Assembly (NCBI RefSeq): GCF_024586455.1
Contig: NC_065922.1
Span: 35,398,089-35,462,088 of the forward strand
Length of the DNA stretch: 64,000 nucleotides
From: Bactrocera neohumeralis
Lineage: Eukaryota > Arthropoda > Insecta > Diptera > Tephritidae
Direction of reading: 5' to 3'
The first letter of the stretch is position 1; each line of letters opens with the position of its first letter. The position numbers were made by a program, and so were the translations under genes. The notes below the pieces were generated by a model. The model was not told the origin of the DNA and made no database searches. It saw only the letters and a program-made list of their open reading frames with translations. This document shows positions 13,565 through 25,514 of the stretch, in pieces.

Positions 13565-14440
13565 TCATCGAAGAAGTTCCATTAAATTTTGTGTGCGGAA
13601 TCAAATTTCTGGTGCCGAAATGTCAATAAAATAAAATAATTGGTGCTTGAGAATCGACGATTAACAGTCAGAGATCTTATTGGTATCGTTGGAATATCGG
13701 AAAGATCAGTAAAATCCATTTTGAAAGATCATTTGGGTCTAAAATAGTGAAAGCACGATTGGTTCCAAAATCACCCATTTTTTTCGAAAAACAGCTTCGT
13801 GTTAACGTCTGCGTAACAATGCTTTTTACTACAAGAATTGCATGAAACGTATTATTACTGCCGGTAAGTCGTGAATATATGTTTACGACTCGGAAACAGA
13901 CGATCCACCGGCCGATTATAGTGACAAAAGTGCTCCGAAGCCTCAAAAACACGTCAAAGCAGTAAAAAACTAAGTTTATGTTGACAGTTTTCTTCGATTA
14001 TCGAGGTGTGGTGCACTCCGACTTCCTTCTGACAGGCCAAACTGCCAAGAAGGAATACTAGTTGAGTGTTATGCAACATTTGCGCAAAGCTATTTGTAAA
14101 AAGAGGACGAATTTAAGGGCTGACAACTCTTGGTTTTTGACATGGATGCTTTGTGAGTTTTTCGCTAAATTTTCAACAAATATCGTGTCGCAACCACCGT
14201 ATTCACCTGATTTAGCTCCGTGTGACTTCTGGTTATTCAGCAAACTCAAACGACCGCTTGGGGAAACCGTTTTGAGTCAGTTGAAGACAATAAACATGAA
14301 TCGCTACGCGCATTGAAGGCTGATCCTGAAATTGACCTTAACAACTGTTTCGAGAATTGTAAAAAACTTTGGCGCCACTGTATTGGAGCCAAGGGGATTA
14401 CTTTGGGCAGGGCGATTAAGATTTTGAAAAAACTTTAAAA
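13565..14440 (+). mobile_element. Mariner (DD34D-type) transposase remnant
   Basis: A near full-length but broken transposase. Across frames it reads SSIKFCVRNQISGAE (N-terminal helix-turn-helix), LVLENRRLTVRDLIGIVGI, KSILKDHLGLK, then MLTVFFDYRGVVHSDFL, and PPYSPDLAPCDFWLFSKLK with the third catalytic Asp. It ends LWRHCIGAKGITLGRAIKIL and a stop near 14438. There are several frameshifts and stops; the first-Asp block is poorly kept. It lies inside a family A copy. Confidence 0.8.
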
Positions 14441-14464
14441 ATTATGAACAAAACAAAACAAAAC

Positions 14465-14595
14465 AAGCACTTGATTCTGATCGTTCAGTTTGTGTCGCAG
14501 CTGTATGCCATAATGGTCCGACATCGGCGGTTACGACAAATGAACAGCTTCTTGGGGAGGAAAGGACGTGTGCCAAATTTCAGTTTTGCAGTTTC
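14465..14595 (-). repeat. Family A fragment, right of a mariner insertion
   Basis: CTTGATTCTGATCGTTCAG, a GCAGCTGTATGCCATAATGG block and GACAAATGAACAGCTTCTTGG match the minus-oriented body of the copy at 46900-47645. Confidence 0.7.
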
Positions 14596-14824
14596 ACATT
14601 TTATCATGAAATAAGTGTGAATCGCAGATCGCTGATAGTTACTGGGGTCGCCTGGAAATGGGGACAATTTGCGTGAAGCGAGAGAAAGAAGTGTCGAAAA
14701 TAAAATTGGCTAAACCAAAGAAATGGAATCGTAGTTGAACCTTAAATCGATGACATAGAACTCTTGTGAAATCCCTTTATTCCTTAGACATATTAATATT
14801 TAATAAAATACAAACGGTAGATCA

Positions 14825-15250
14825 AATGAAGACATCACCAACCGCATAAAGAAAGTCAAGCAATCTTTCGGCGCTCTCAATTCGGCGCTCCATCTCTATC
14901 ATTATGCGGTTTACCAAAATAAAGACAACCTTAAGGTTCCTATAATGCTGAAAAAGGGATCTCGTAGACTCTGCCAATCAAAAGCTGCAATTTTTCATAA
15001 TTTTCTGGCTCATCATCGTCTCTAACACGGTTTTCTGGTCACGCACAAACCAAATATTCATGTAGACCGAAATTCTCAAAAGAAAATGGAATTGCCGCAT
15101 GCTTGTTAGAGACGAGATCCGGACACCGTTAGCTAGAACGCTGTTGACCGAATATTACAAAGTCAATTCGCTCATCGCAATGTCAATGATCCAAAAAAAT
15201 GTTAAGCTAAGTCAAGAGTCTAGCTCAAGATTAAAATAAGTGGAAGAGTC
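14825..15250 (+). pseudogene. Non-LTR (RTE-like) reverse transcriptase C-terminal fragment
   Basis: From about 14827 the frame reads EDITNRIKKVKQSFGALNSA. This fits the stretch after the RT palm where RTE-type elements have an E-D-I-x-x-R-I-x-K-A-x-x-x-F-x-x-L motif. Shifted frames continue with VRDEIRTPLARTLLTEYYK near 15106. Stops break it. The family is recognised by motif only and could be another clade. Confidence 0.4.
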
Positions 15251-15254
15251 GCAT

Positions 15255-17300
15255 TGTGGCCTTTTGCTCCGCAGGCTATCCATTGGATACCGTGTTTTTA
15301 TATAAAACATGAAGTATGGGGCAACGACTTACCTGTTAAACTACTTTTTCAAAATCTTCTTTAGTAATGGCGAGAATTGAAGATTATAAAAAATACAACC
15401 ACAACGAAAACTCGGCTTGTATGATAAAATAATTGAGATGTACTTATATGAATCACATTTTAGTAGAAAGCTGGAAGAGGAAAACATTCTTCAGAAAAAC
15501 TCAATTTCCGATTTATAACACATTTTACTAACAATTTGAGTTGAGTATTCTTAAGCATGGGCTGGTGAAATAAATATGCGCCAACAACTCTAACACCCCA
15601 TTGACGCACTGAGCCAACCTAAATATACACACATTGTGTAAAACAAGTAATAACCACATATTTACATTTCGCACACTTGAGCGGAAACACCTGCTAAGAA
15701 CCACAATTAAGCAATGAAGACGGCTACATGACAAACAAGCATACAATTGATGTATTATGGCTACCCAGTGGAGAAAATTGGAATGCAGCAACATGAATAA
15801 TTTAATAAGTATAAAAGATATTTATTCGAAAAATAATTTGTTAAGCAATTTTGTGCAAAACTTGTTTTAAATTTTATAAGAGCAAAAATAAACAAAAATT
15901 TATATTTTTTATTTATAATAAGGTGTAAAATTCGCTTACAATTCTTGATTAAAAAACGCAGCTTTTTTGGACCACCAGGGTATTTTTTATTTTGTGAAAG
16001 CTGTGACATATCAGCGCTTAATTGTTCCTTTTCCGGTGACGCAAAGCTCCTATTTAGTTAATGTGGCAATAAATCATATTTTCCATTAAAAGTTTGTTTT
16101 CGCAGCGCGTTTGGCACATTCGGTATTTTATGGTTTTAGTAAAAGCTTTTTCCCCGACAAAATTTTAATGTGAGGCGAAAAATTTTTAATCTCAAATTTA
16201 CGTTTGCCTGCAGATATTTTTTCATGTTTTAAGTGTGGCCCTTTGCTGCCCTTAACTTTACACCGGTGGCTGCGAATAGGCTACAATTTGTTTTTCGTGC
16301 ACATCAAATAAATTATTTGTCATTTCAAACACTTAGAAAGTATGTACACATGTCAGGAATGGAGACATAAAACAAATTTGGGTCAACATATGTCAACGCA
16401 GCAATTAAATTAATTTTATTTGCACTAATGAATATATGCTCATTGACTTACATATGTGAGTAAATACATAAATTTGTAAATACTTATGTGTGTGTTTGTG
16501 TGCAGGACTTTTTATTTGTCATTCAATTAGGCAAATGAGTTTTACAATTAATGTCAAATAAATTAAACAAATTCTATGCCAGCATGTTTGCCGAATAAAT
16601 TGTAAATGTGGACGTTTTTTATGCAAAAATACCTAAACCATTTGAATTTTCTGTGAATGAATGTATGTAAATACATATGTATGTATGTACATAACGTATT
16701 ACAAATACATACAATGTGCTCTTCCAAGTGAAAAATTTTAAAAAGCATTTTCCAATTCATAAAAAGCTAAATATTTGCATATACTATCGAATCGTCGCAA
16801 CGATTTTAGGAAGTACGTGGCGTATGAGTAACATTAAATGCTAATTTGCTCTTCAGAGTGAAATGTTTAATTTGTAGGCGTTTTGAACTGAAAGAAAGTA
16901 ATAAGCTTGAATATTAATTATTAAAGCAAAAAAACAATATATGCTCAAATTTTATCAATTTTGATAACAATTACACCGGTCAACAAAAGGAATTTCTTTT
17001 TTTGGGTTTCTGTTTTCATTGTCAAATTTTGTTTTCATGCTCAAATTCTGTTTCTAGACATTGAAAAACACTGGAATTTTTATTTTTAGCACTTAAAGTT
17101 TGCCTTTGCATGATACAAAAGTCAGTCCCAAAAATTGTGCCGATCAGGTTTATAATATATTATCATTCCCAGACGATAACCTTTCTGTAAGAAGAGATTT
17201 TAAGTAATAAACAGTTTTTCTGGATACGAATAATGCTTACTTCGTATTTTTTAACAAACAGTAATAGAAAGAAGTATTGGGATAGTCGAGTTTTCAACAG
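15255..17300. other. No gene recognised
   Basis: About 2 kb of unique AT-rich DNA with an open-frame background (15528-15794 -, 15761-16009 -) and TATG microsatellites at about 16660-16690. No domain or splice support. Confidence 0.5.
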
Positions 17301-17309
17301 TACGCCAGT

Positions 17310-17982
17310 CGTTCCTCCATTCGAAAAACGTTCTAGGCGGGCAAAAAAGTTGGAAGATGAAGAACTGGAAGCATTACTCAATTGTCAAGCATAAAGCAAA
17401 AGTCATTAATACATTTAAAAGTAGCCTGACTCATTCAAGAGAAAAATAATTTATTGTCATATGAATTGAAGCCAAGGAACATTGAAAGACAAAATGCAGC
17501 TTGAACAGTACAAAAGTAAGTCGTTCTTGCATCGAATTGTGATGATGATGTAAACCAAGTCCATCACGATAACCTTAAAGGCAAAAAGTCATATATGCAA
17601 CCTGGCCGACCAACGACAATGCCGATTACCATTACGCAAACATAATGCTCTGTATGTGGTGCCAACAGAAGGGCGTGTTGTACATATAATGTGCTCCTAA
17701 AACCGAGTGCAACCATTAATGGGTAACACTATCGACAACCACTTATTAAATTTAAACAAATGATTGCAGAAAAATTTCAAAAATTTGCGACACAAGACAG
17801 TAATTTTCCTCACTGGAGTATATTTCACATCAGAAAAGGAAATCAAGAATCAATCAAGACTTTATTCACTCTTGGCCGCCAAGCCGGCGCAGTATTTTTG
17901 GGTTGGATTCCTCAAATTGCCAGAAGAACGTGAAAGGGTTATAGCATCACATAGCCAATACTTTAATAACACTTTTGATTAA
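17310..17982 (+). mobile_element. Mariner transposase remnant (second DD34D subfamily)
   Basis: Across broken frames: KLEDEELEALL, then KSFLHRIV (normally followed by the first catalytic GDE), QPGRPTTMPITIT and LLKPSATIN. The open frame 17764-17982 reads NLRHKTVIFLTGVYF and ends FWVGFLKLPEERERVIASH and SQYFNNTF. This block order is that of mariner transposases ending in LPERWxKxVxxxGxYF. A large internal deletion removes the SPDLAPSD block. Confidence 0.7.
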
Positions 17983-17984
17983 TA

Positions 17985-18930
17985 CTGTTCTTTCCGTCTG
18001 TACTAGCTGTAACTTGAGTAAACTGTTTGAGATATTAATGAAACCAGGTACAGTGGGCAAAAATTTTTGAAAAAGTTGGCGTGTCACCGCCTTTTAATTA
18101 GTTTAATATATAAATATCTCCTAAACCACTAAAGCTACAACAAACGACCGATTTCGACTGATCTTAGTACGTAGAATTTTTTTTTCATATTCCTATGTAA
18201 CAGTGCGAAAGTGGACTGTAACGATGTCTACTACCCACATAACAAAATTTTAAATTTCATCAAACTCTTTCCTTTCGAGTGTACAAATCAAGAAGCAATT
18301 AATATAAAGGGAAAAAATGTGCATAAATGATACGTTTAGAGTATGCCACCCTATGACCAAAAATCTCCCAAATCCAACTAAAACAGTTTAAGCCCCTAGG
18401 TATCAATTTAATATTGACTTTTTACCGAAAATATCGTGCAAAGTGTGGGATATACAATTGAAATTTAGAGAGAATCCTGTCCTGATAATATTATGGCTAC
18501 ATGTCAAAAATGGGTTGGGTTGAATTGAGTTGAATGGGTTGAATGGGTAATAATATTATGGTGCATGTATTGGCCAGCATGGGAGTTATCTCAATGAAAA
18601 CCACGGAAGGTGTTTTACCTATAACAGTGTATCTTTGTGCCTAAAATAGATAAAATTGAGCGAAAACTTGACCTATCCCCCATTTAACTAATAGCACGAT
18701 TTTCGAACATCCGGCTGACTTTACATTTTTTAGTCTGTGGTATGAGTTATATATAGTCAGTCAGTGTATGAGTTATATATAGTATTATATATGCGTATAC
18801 TTGTATAAAATTGCTTAGAATCCGATTGCCGTTTTACATCGTAAAGTATTTCCCTGACTTTGATGCCTACAAATTGCAAGAGTATTAAATGTTTGGTTAT
18901 ACCCGAGTTTTACCCTTCCTTAATTGTGTT
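17985..18930 (+). repeat. Family B interspersed repeat, copy 1
   Basis: About 0.95 kb sharing ordered blocks with 35640-36275: TTTTCATATTCCTATGTAAC, ACAAAATTTTAAATT(C/T)CATC, GTCAAAAATGGGTT, GCCTAAAATAGATA, CGATTTTCGAACATCCGG, AAGTATTTCCCTGACTTTGA, and a TGCAAGAGTAT(T/A)AAATGTT end. Two short tandem duplications (about 18510-18548 and 18738-18782) are private to this copy. Noncoding. Confidence 0.8.
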
Positions 18931-21160
18931 TTTGTTTTTATTATTTTAATTTTGAAAAGAAAAACGTATGAATATAGTTATATCGCGAGGATAAAAAGCT
19001 GCCTTGGTCAAAAAATATTTACATATTTATATAAATTGTTGACTGATGACTTTTGCAGGAGCTTAGACAGTTCGAATTTTAAAGAAAGAAACATTATCTT
19101 AACACAAAAAACTTAAACTTCTAACATTTGAACGGCCCAAAAATATATTATTTATTTCTTACATACTTCGCTGATATTCAAAAGGTTCTTTAGGTCGCAT
19201 ACAGATTAATTGGATCCACCTTTAGGTGAAAATTAGCTTGTGAGAGTTTTTTTGATCGAATTGAGATCGCCAGCCAAAATCTCACAGATGCTGGTATTTT
19301 AACACAGAAAAATCTGCTAAAGAGAACAATAGTTATTATTATATTATATTATTTTTTTTAACAATAGTTAACCAAATAAAACAATGAATTTTTTCTAGAA
19401 ACAACAAAACAAACTGCAAACAAGTTTGTAAATTTTCAAATTAGCTTGCATATCCCTCATCCTCTCTCTCAACGAAAATAAGTGAATGCATTTACGAAAA
19501 TGCAAAAACAAATGTATTTGTATTTGTATTTGCAGTCCAATTGAATTCACATGCAATGAATTCTTCATTGATTACAATTCAACAGCTGCAGGCAGCAGCA
19601 AGTGAGCAAGGGACAAGTGCTGCATGAATAAAATATCGCCCAGTGGGGATTGTAAAGCTCGGCAAGCTGTGGATTGGTGCGTCACCCTGTCAAACCAGCA
19701 TTCATTCATTGATTGCGCGCTTGCCATTGCCGAAGAGCGCTGTGCCAGGCCCCAGAGCAATGGGTAAACTTTAATTAACATGGAAGAGAAAGTGTAGAGA
19801 TGAAGCGTGAAGGGACAAGTAAAAATTGAATGGCTGCAACGTAAATGCTTTCATTGAAAAATGCATAAAAACAAAATATTTATAGTAATATGCATAAAAA
19901 TCAGTAAGAAAAGGAAAGGCGCAACAGTGATGTGGCGAAATGTGGCAGCGCGTTGCACAAACACACTTTACGCTTGTGGCATTTATTTATTTGTTTATTT
20001 TAGTTATTTGCCTCATGCTGATTTTTCTCGCTTTTCATTTATGGTTTTTCCGTGCTACGCTACTGAAAACACCATATTTTTCGTAAATACTGTGGAGTTT
20101 CTGGTCAAAACAGATTTTAAATTCCAAGCAATTGATCAGGGTGTGGCGAATTGTAAATGGCCGAAAACTGTAAATAATACGCAAGCGGTCGACGAGGCGG
20201 TGTGTGGCAAAATGAATATTGACGTAGATGGTTGGATGTAGAGTTGTTTGTGGCAACACCAAACAAAATGACCGCATAAAAAGCATATTAAATGTGAAGA
20301 AAGGAGTGCAAAGAAGAAGCACAGCATTTTAAACAACAAAAGTGGAAAACCGTGGAGGCAGCATCAATGAAGTATTGATGGGAAAGGACACTGCATAGTG
20401 TGCCACACACACACATACACAGCCACCAAGGAAAACAAAAGCGCCGATAGTCACTGAGAATAATAGCATTAAGCAGCAGCAGTGCAAAAATGCTGAGAAG
20501 TAAGAGGAAAAGAGAAAAAGAGTAGGAGAAAAAGCAAGAAAGGAATCGAACGCTCTAACTAACCACAATTCTTGCCCATTTCCATGCGTGCATCCACTCA
20601 AATTCATACACACCAACGTATGTATGTATGTATGTTTGTATGTATGCATAACGGCACGTCTGCTGGCTACACGCCTGATTGCTGATACTTCTGTGCATTA
20701 TAATTTATTGTGACAATTTATTACATCCCGCCTGGCGAATGGTTGCGCATTCAAATGCGAAAACAAAGCCCTCAACAAGCCGTTACTATAGCTGCTGAAA
20801 CCGATTGCACCAATACTTCCTGCCACACTTGCTCCAACACTGTGTATACTCGTTGCCCATTCGTTGTTTTGTAATTTAAAGTGGCACTGCAGAAACGACT
20901 ACTTCATAGTAAATGATGCCACTTCCAAATGGTGGCGGTGGGAGGTCCTTCAGCGTGGCCAAGCGTGTGTTTTGCTGTGCTTGAATGGGTGCCTCGGAAG
21001 GACGCTATTTATATTTGAGCTTATGAATCCATATTTTGTAAGCAATGAATGCACTAGGTGTAGACATAATATATACATAATATAATAAGGTTCTATCGAG
21101 CGTACTGCGTAAAAGATTAACTGACCAGATATTCACCATGCGCCTTGATAAAAGGATAAA
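18931..21160. other. No gene recognised; unique DNA with long chance frames
   Basis: The stretch 19440-20900 is less AT-rich and mostly free of recognisable repeats, so it may be intronic or regulatory DNA. The 126-codon frame at 19861-20241 (+) and its antisense partners show no domain, no Kozak-like start and no splice evidence. A TATG run lies at 20620-20645. Confidence 0.5.
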
Positions 21161-21164
21161 CATA

Positions 21165-21335
21165 CTGTAAACTGACGTTGAACAATACCAAAAACTCCGT
21201 CAGGATCGGTAAGGGCCTCTCCGAGCCGTTCTATACAAAATAAGGTTTCAGAAAAGGCGGCTCCCTGTCGTGCTTCTATCTATTCCTGGAGAAAATAATT
21301 CGAGCTGCAGAATTAAATAGAGCACTGCCGTATAA
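21165..21335 (+). pseudogene. Non-LTR reverse transcriptase fragment
   Basis: Frameshifted translation reads LRQDR / GKGLSEPFYTK / GFRKGGSLSCFYLF / LEKIIRAAELNRA. This is the RT stretch around the glycine-glutamine turn (usually KxGFRQGDSLSCxxFN), with the highly conserved Q-G-D reading K-G-G here. About 55 codons remain. The FADD catalytic box that should follow is absent. Confidence 0.55.
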
Positions 21336-21434
21336 ATTTCCCAAAATAATTCAGGGATTAGGATTAACCCGAAATAATAATTCAGATGTTAAGTTCATTT
21401 TCAAGTTAGAAAATCTTTTTATGATTTTTTTTCT

Positions 21435-21600
21435 AAAGGCAGCAATATACATTTGCAGAATTTAATTTAATTTAATAATTGGCATTTCATTTTGAAAAAT
21501 TGTGCATTCCATTGATCTTTTAATAGATCTTCTGAGGGACCTCAGAAAATAGTTGGCTGGCAGTGAGAAAACCATTTCGGAGAAATTTTTATTAAAATTT
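21435..21600 (+). repeat. Family E dispersed repeat, copy 1
   Basis: ATACATTTGCAGAATTTAAT, GGCATTTCATTTTGAAAAAT, CTGAGGGACCTCAGAAAA and GGCAGTGAGAAA recur in order at 22470-22615 and, weakly, at 53730-53850. Confidence 0.5.
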
Positions 21601-21804
21601 TGGAGAAATTTTCGCAAATACATATAAACATAGTTTTCCATTTATATTTCAGGATTTAACAACAATAGCGTTACAATCTGGCAACACAAATCTTTATCGT
21701 AACATTTTTGATGTCATATGTTACGTACTCGGAACTCATGTCGAAGCGCCATTTGTGTTGTTTACAGTAACATAAAATATTCATTTCAGCCAAAAAATTA
21801 AATT

Positions 21805-22250
21805 AAATGGCGAACATTTTCGCGCGAATTCGTGAAGGTCATTAAAACTCAGTTGTTTTTCTGATATTACATATTTTGACTGTAAAAATATTTGTTCACG
21901 TTGAATCCCATACAATTTGTCAACTTCTCTCTAGAAAGACTCGAGACGTTGCGAGCTTTCACACATCGATTGATACAATTGCCATTTTGAACACTCAAAA
22001 CATCGATTTGATGAGTCATCCACCGTATAGTTTTGACTTGTCAGCGAATGACTTAATTTTATTACCATACGTAAAAAATAAATTAAGGGGTCAACGTTTT
22101 TTGACACCTGAAGAGACGGTTAATGCAACCAGAACGCATGTTTTGGAGACACCTCAATCAGAGTGACCAAAGTGCTTTGACAATTGGTTCAAACGTTTGT
22201 AAAAGTTCATAGATCTTAATGTAGAATATTTTGAAAAACTATAAAGTGAT
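21805..22250 (+). mobile_element. Mariner transposase remnant (third subfamily)
   Basis: The open frame at 21876-22166 carries HPPYSFDLSANDLILLPYVK with the third catalytic Asp block, then LRGQRFLTPEETV and HVLETPQSE. After a stop it continues as KCFDNWFKRL and VEYFEKL, the usual mariner C-terminus. The N-terminal two thirds is deleted (GEHFRANS-like residues only at 21810-21850). It lies between family E copies 1 and 2. Confidence 0.7.
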
Positions 22251-22469
22251 TTTCGGTGATTAAAATTTGTTTTTGTTCTCGAATCTCGAAATGTGCAATA
22301 AAATGGAACTTATATAAGTAGTAGTCTGCTATCGGACAAGTGAAAAATTTCAGATCGATATCTCACAAACACGCAGACGGACATGTTTCAATCGATACAT
22401 ACTTGCATTTAATAGGTGTCCTTCTAGATATTATAAGCATCGTTGCAAGTTTAATATTTACTGTTCAGA

Positions 22470-22615
22470 GTATAATAATGTACATTTACAGAATTTATTG
22501 TACTTTAATAATCCGAAATTTGGTTTGAAAAATTTTGGATTCCCTTGATCACCTTGCCCCTCCAGAGGGACCCAGAAAACAGTTTTCTGACGGTGAGAAA
22601 GAATTTTCGCTTAAT
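22470..22615 (+). repeat. Family E dispersed repeat, copy 2
   Basis: GTACATTTACAGAATTTATTG, TTTGGTTTGAAAAATTTTGGAT and CCAGAGGGACCCAGAAAACAG match copy 1 in order and orientation. Confidence 0.5.
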
Positions 22616-22619
22616 AATG

Positions 22620-24950
22620 TCTCAAAACCAAAATCCAAAATATATTATGTATTAATACAAGTAATAATCGAAAGACTAGTCTAAACTTTGATTATTGACG
22701 TAAGACGGCTTCCCAAAAATAGTAGTTTTGTGTGCAGAAACGCACACAGTGGCTCAAAAATTATATTTATTATCAAAAATCATTGTTTGGTATCACACAA
22801 ATATACCTAAGAATTCAAGCATATCGGTCCAGCTATTTCGAAGAAATTTTCCTCAACGACTCTGAGCACAATGTTTGAAGAAAAACATTTTTAAAGTTTT
22901 GGGAACCAATTAGACTAAGCTAAAAATTCTTACAGATACGCTAATTCCTCCCAAACTATTTTCTATATCAACTTCTAGTTTTTGGTATATTTTCGGATTG
23001 CAAAAGCTATATGTAGTATTTACAAATAAAAAAGTTGATTTGTTGGAGTTCATAAGTGGATATAACCCCTTATCATAAAATTCATTTCATAACATAAAGC
23101 AGGTCCTGTATTTTATTTTTCATTACATATTTTATTATAAAGCAATAATACCATCAGGTAAATCAATCTAATCTACTCATGTAAACATACATAGTAATCT
23201 ACCAAGTAATTAAGTTGCTTTCAATTATCTTTTTAGGGAATAGGGATCTCGCTGAGTACTAAATGGCATATCTGCTTCTGTTTGAAAATTGGTGAAGTAG
23301 GAAACCAAGTTTACAGCGACATCACCATTACCTAGCTCACTTTTATACTTCCATACATTTTTTTCTTTGAGTAAGCTAACCTAAAACTGTACTTCACAGC
23401 GTGAATCCCACTCCTGAATACGAGTATTCTCTACTATTAACTCCAAACGCCTCTGAGCGCCGTAGTTCATCTTTTGAAACACCCGTTACACACGCACTCT
23501 CCCATAGCGCTGCTGTTGTTATGACTTAGTGCTTATAAGCTGCATATTCGCACATTTCACTCTCTTTGTAATAATTGGTACCTTTTGTTCGGTGCCAATG
23601 GTGCAGGGTATAACGGAAATTCCCACGAAGATGTTGTATTTTGATTTATGAATCGTATATGCCAATGTGCGAGCATGAATCGTTATGCTCCACTTCCAGG
23701 GATATGCGACACCCACTCCAACACATTAAGCGGCGCACTCGACTGGATTTGGCTTGTTAGGTTGAGCGTGTATCCCAACTATATGTAAAATATACGAGTA
23801 TTTATTTCGTTGAAGGATTTGCGCTAAGTCGTTGCAGGTGTTGTACTACGCTGTTTGGTAGCGGTATTTAATCATATTAGGCGAAGTCTCTAATTTAACT
23901 GGGTTTGAGGTCGTTGAACTTAAGTGCGTAACGAAGGCATTTACGAAGTAAATTAATTGCATTTTAAGTGCCACTTTAGTCGTAAATTTTCTTATCACAA
24001 ATGTTGGTTTCAATATTTTGTACACGTAGATTTGTAAAGAAGGGTGACGGAAGTTGCAAGTGTTACCAGGATTTATGATATACAATCTAGTGCAGTCTAG
24101 TTAAGTTGTGTCAATTCCTGCTGATATTTCATTTTTAACGACTTAAATACTTTTAAGCACATAACCTTGAAATAATTTAGCAATATTAGCCAAGGTATGG
24201 CATTGTCAAATAAAAACAAGAAAAAATGCTAAGAAAACCCTCCATAAATAGAAAAGTATCCACAGAACATATCCTATAGTGGTCCGATATCGGCGGTTAA
24301 GATATTTTTTTTTATTTTTTCGGAAAAATATACTATCCCAAAATATTTTTCTGAAAAATAAATTTAAAAAATAAAAATTTTTCACCCATTCCATAAATTT
24401 TAAAGACGCTCCCTTGAATATAAACACATATTCGTAATATATGTGAGATTTATACGTACGCCCACATATCATTCGGCCATAAGTCACAACAGCTATTCAT
24501 CAATTCACCCTTTCACCCTGAAACAATTTCTCAATTCGCATGAAATGTCAAAAATTATTTCCAAACACACTTCTCATTTTTATTATTATTTATTGCATTT
24601 CAATAAATCGTGCGAAAATATTTGCCATTTGTTTTGTATATAACACATTCACAAATGTGTGATTGTTTGCTTGTTTGTATGTAAATTTATACACTCGCAC
24701 ATTGTTTCGCTTTAAATGTGAAACAATAATTGGACGTCAGGCAAGCGTTTCAAGTTCGGAGGTTAAATCGAATGGGCGCTTACTAAAGTATGGTATGTTA
24801 GTTTAGACGGAATGTGGAAATGTCTTATTTTTTGTACCATTATTTTGTCAATGTGTATATACCATCTGATCAAAATTTACCCGGACTGCGATTCGATAAT
24901 TTGTTTTTTAGATTAGTCTTGTTTGTGTTCGTGTGAAGTTTGATCTCCTT
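22620..24950. other. No gene recognised
   Basis: Unique AT-rich DNA. Around 24270-24300 a short family A piece (TATAGTGGTCCGATATCGGC) is visible. The 65-codon minus frame at 23519-23716 lies in less AT-rich sequence but has no recognised product. Confidence 0.5.
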
Positions 24951-24954
24951 AGGT

Positions 24955-25510
24955 TAATGGAACATGTGCTTGTTTGAAATTTGTTCTAAGAGAACCATGG
25001 CTAATGAATCGTTGAAAATGTTGCAGACATGTTTTGGAGAGTCTAGTTTATCACGAACACAAGTGTTTACGTAGTAAAAAGCATTCAGTGAAGGCTTGGA
25101 GACACCGAAAACTTGACTCAAGTGAGTCGTCCATCAACCTCTCTTACTGACAATACCTTCCAAAATTGTTAAAGATACAATGCTGGAAAATTGTCGTCTT
25201 GACATCAAAGAGATAGCGGAAGATCGCATCATCACTTACGAATCGACTCAACACATCTTGGTTAAAGTTTTGGGTATGAAACGAGTCAACATTAGACTCT
25301 TATCAAAAAACATTGACTCAACACATTTTGGTTAAAGGTTTGGGTATGAAACGTATCAATAGTAGACTCGTATCAAAAGACTTGAAAAAACGATGTCAGG
25401 TAGAGTTTCGGAAAGAGTTACTTGCCAACGTAGATGAGCAACCCTACATTTATGAAACTTACTCATTACTTGTGACGAGACTTGGGTATATAATATGATA
25501 AATATGAAAT
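24955..25510 (+). mobile_element. Mariner transposase N-terminal remnant with internal duplication
   Basis: Reads ESLKMLQTCFGESSLSRTQVF, then MLENCRLDIKEIAEDR and ESTQHILVKVLGMKRVN. These are the N-terminal helix-turn-helix and linker blocks of DD34D mariners (SRTQVFEWHKRF; IREIAEDLxISYGSTQHIL; LGMKRV). A stretch of about 70 bp containing HILVK-LGMKR is present twice in tandem, at 25246-25315 and from 25316. The catalytic core is missing apart from a possible DEQPYIYETYSLLVTRL. Confidence 0.7.
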
Positions 25511-25514
25511 TATC

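Noticed and set aside
19861..20241. 126-codon open frame (+)
   Set aside because: No domain, Cys pattern, signal or splice evidence, and open frames overlap it on the other strand; read as chance in less AT-rich DNA.
20329..20649. 106-codon open frame (-) with a long hydrophobic stretch
   Set aside because: Much of it is translation of TATG and CACACA simple sequence; no homologue recognised.
23519..23716. 65-codon frame (-) in less AT-rich DNA
   Set aside because: No motif, no partner exon.
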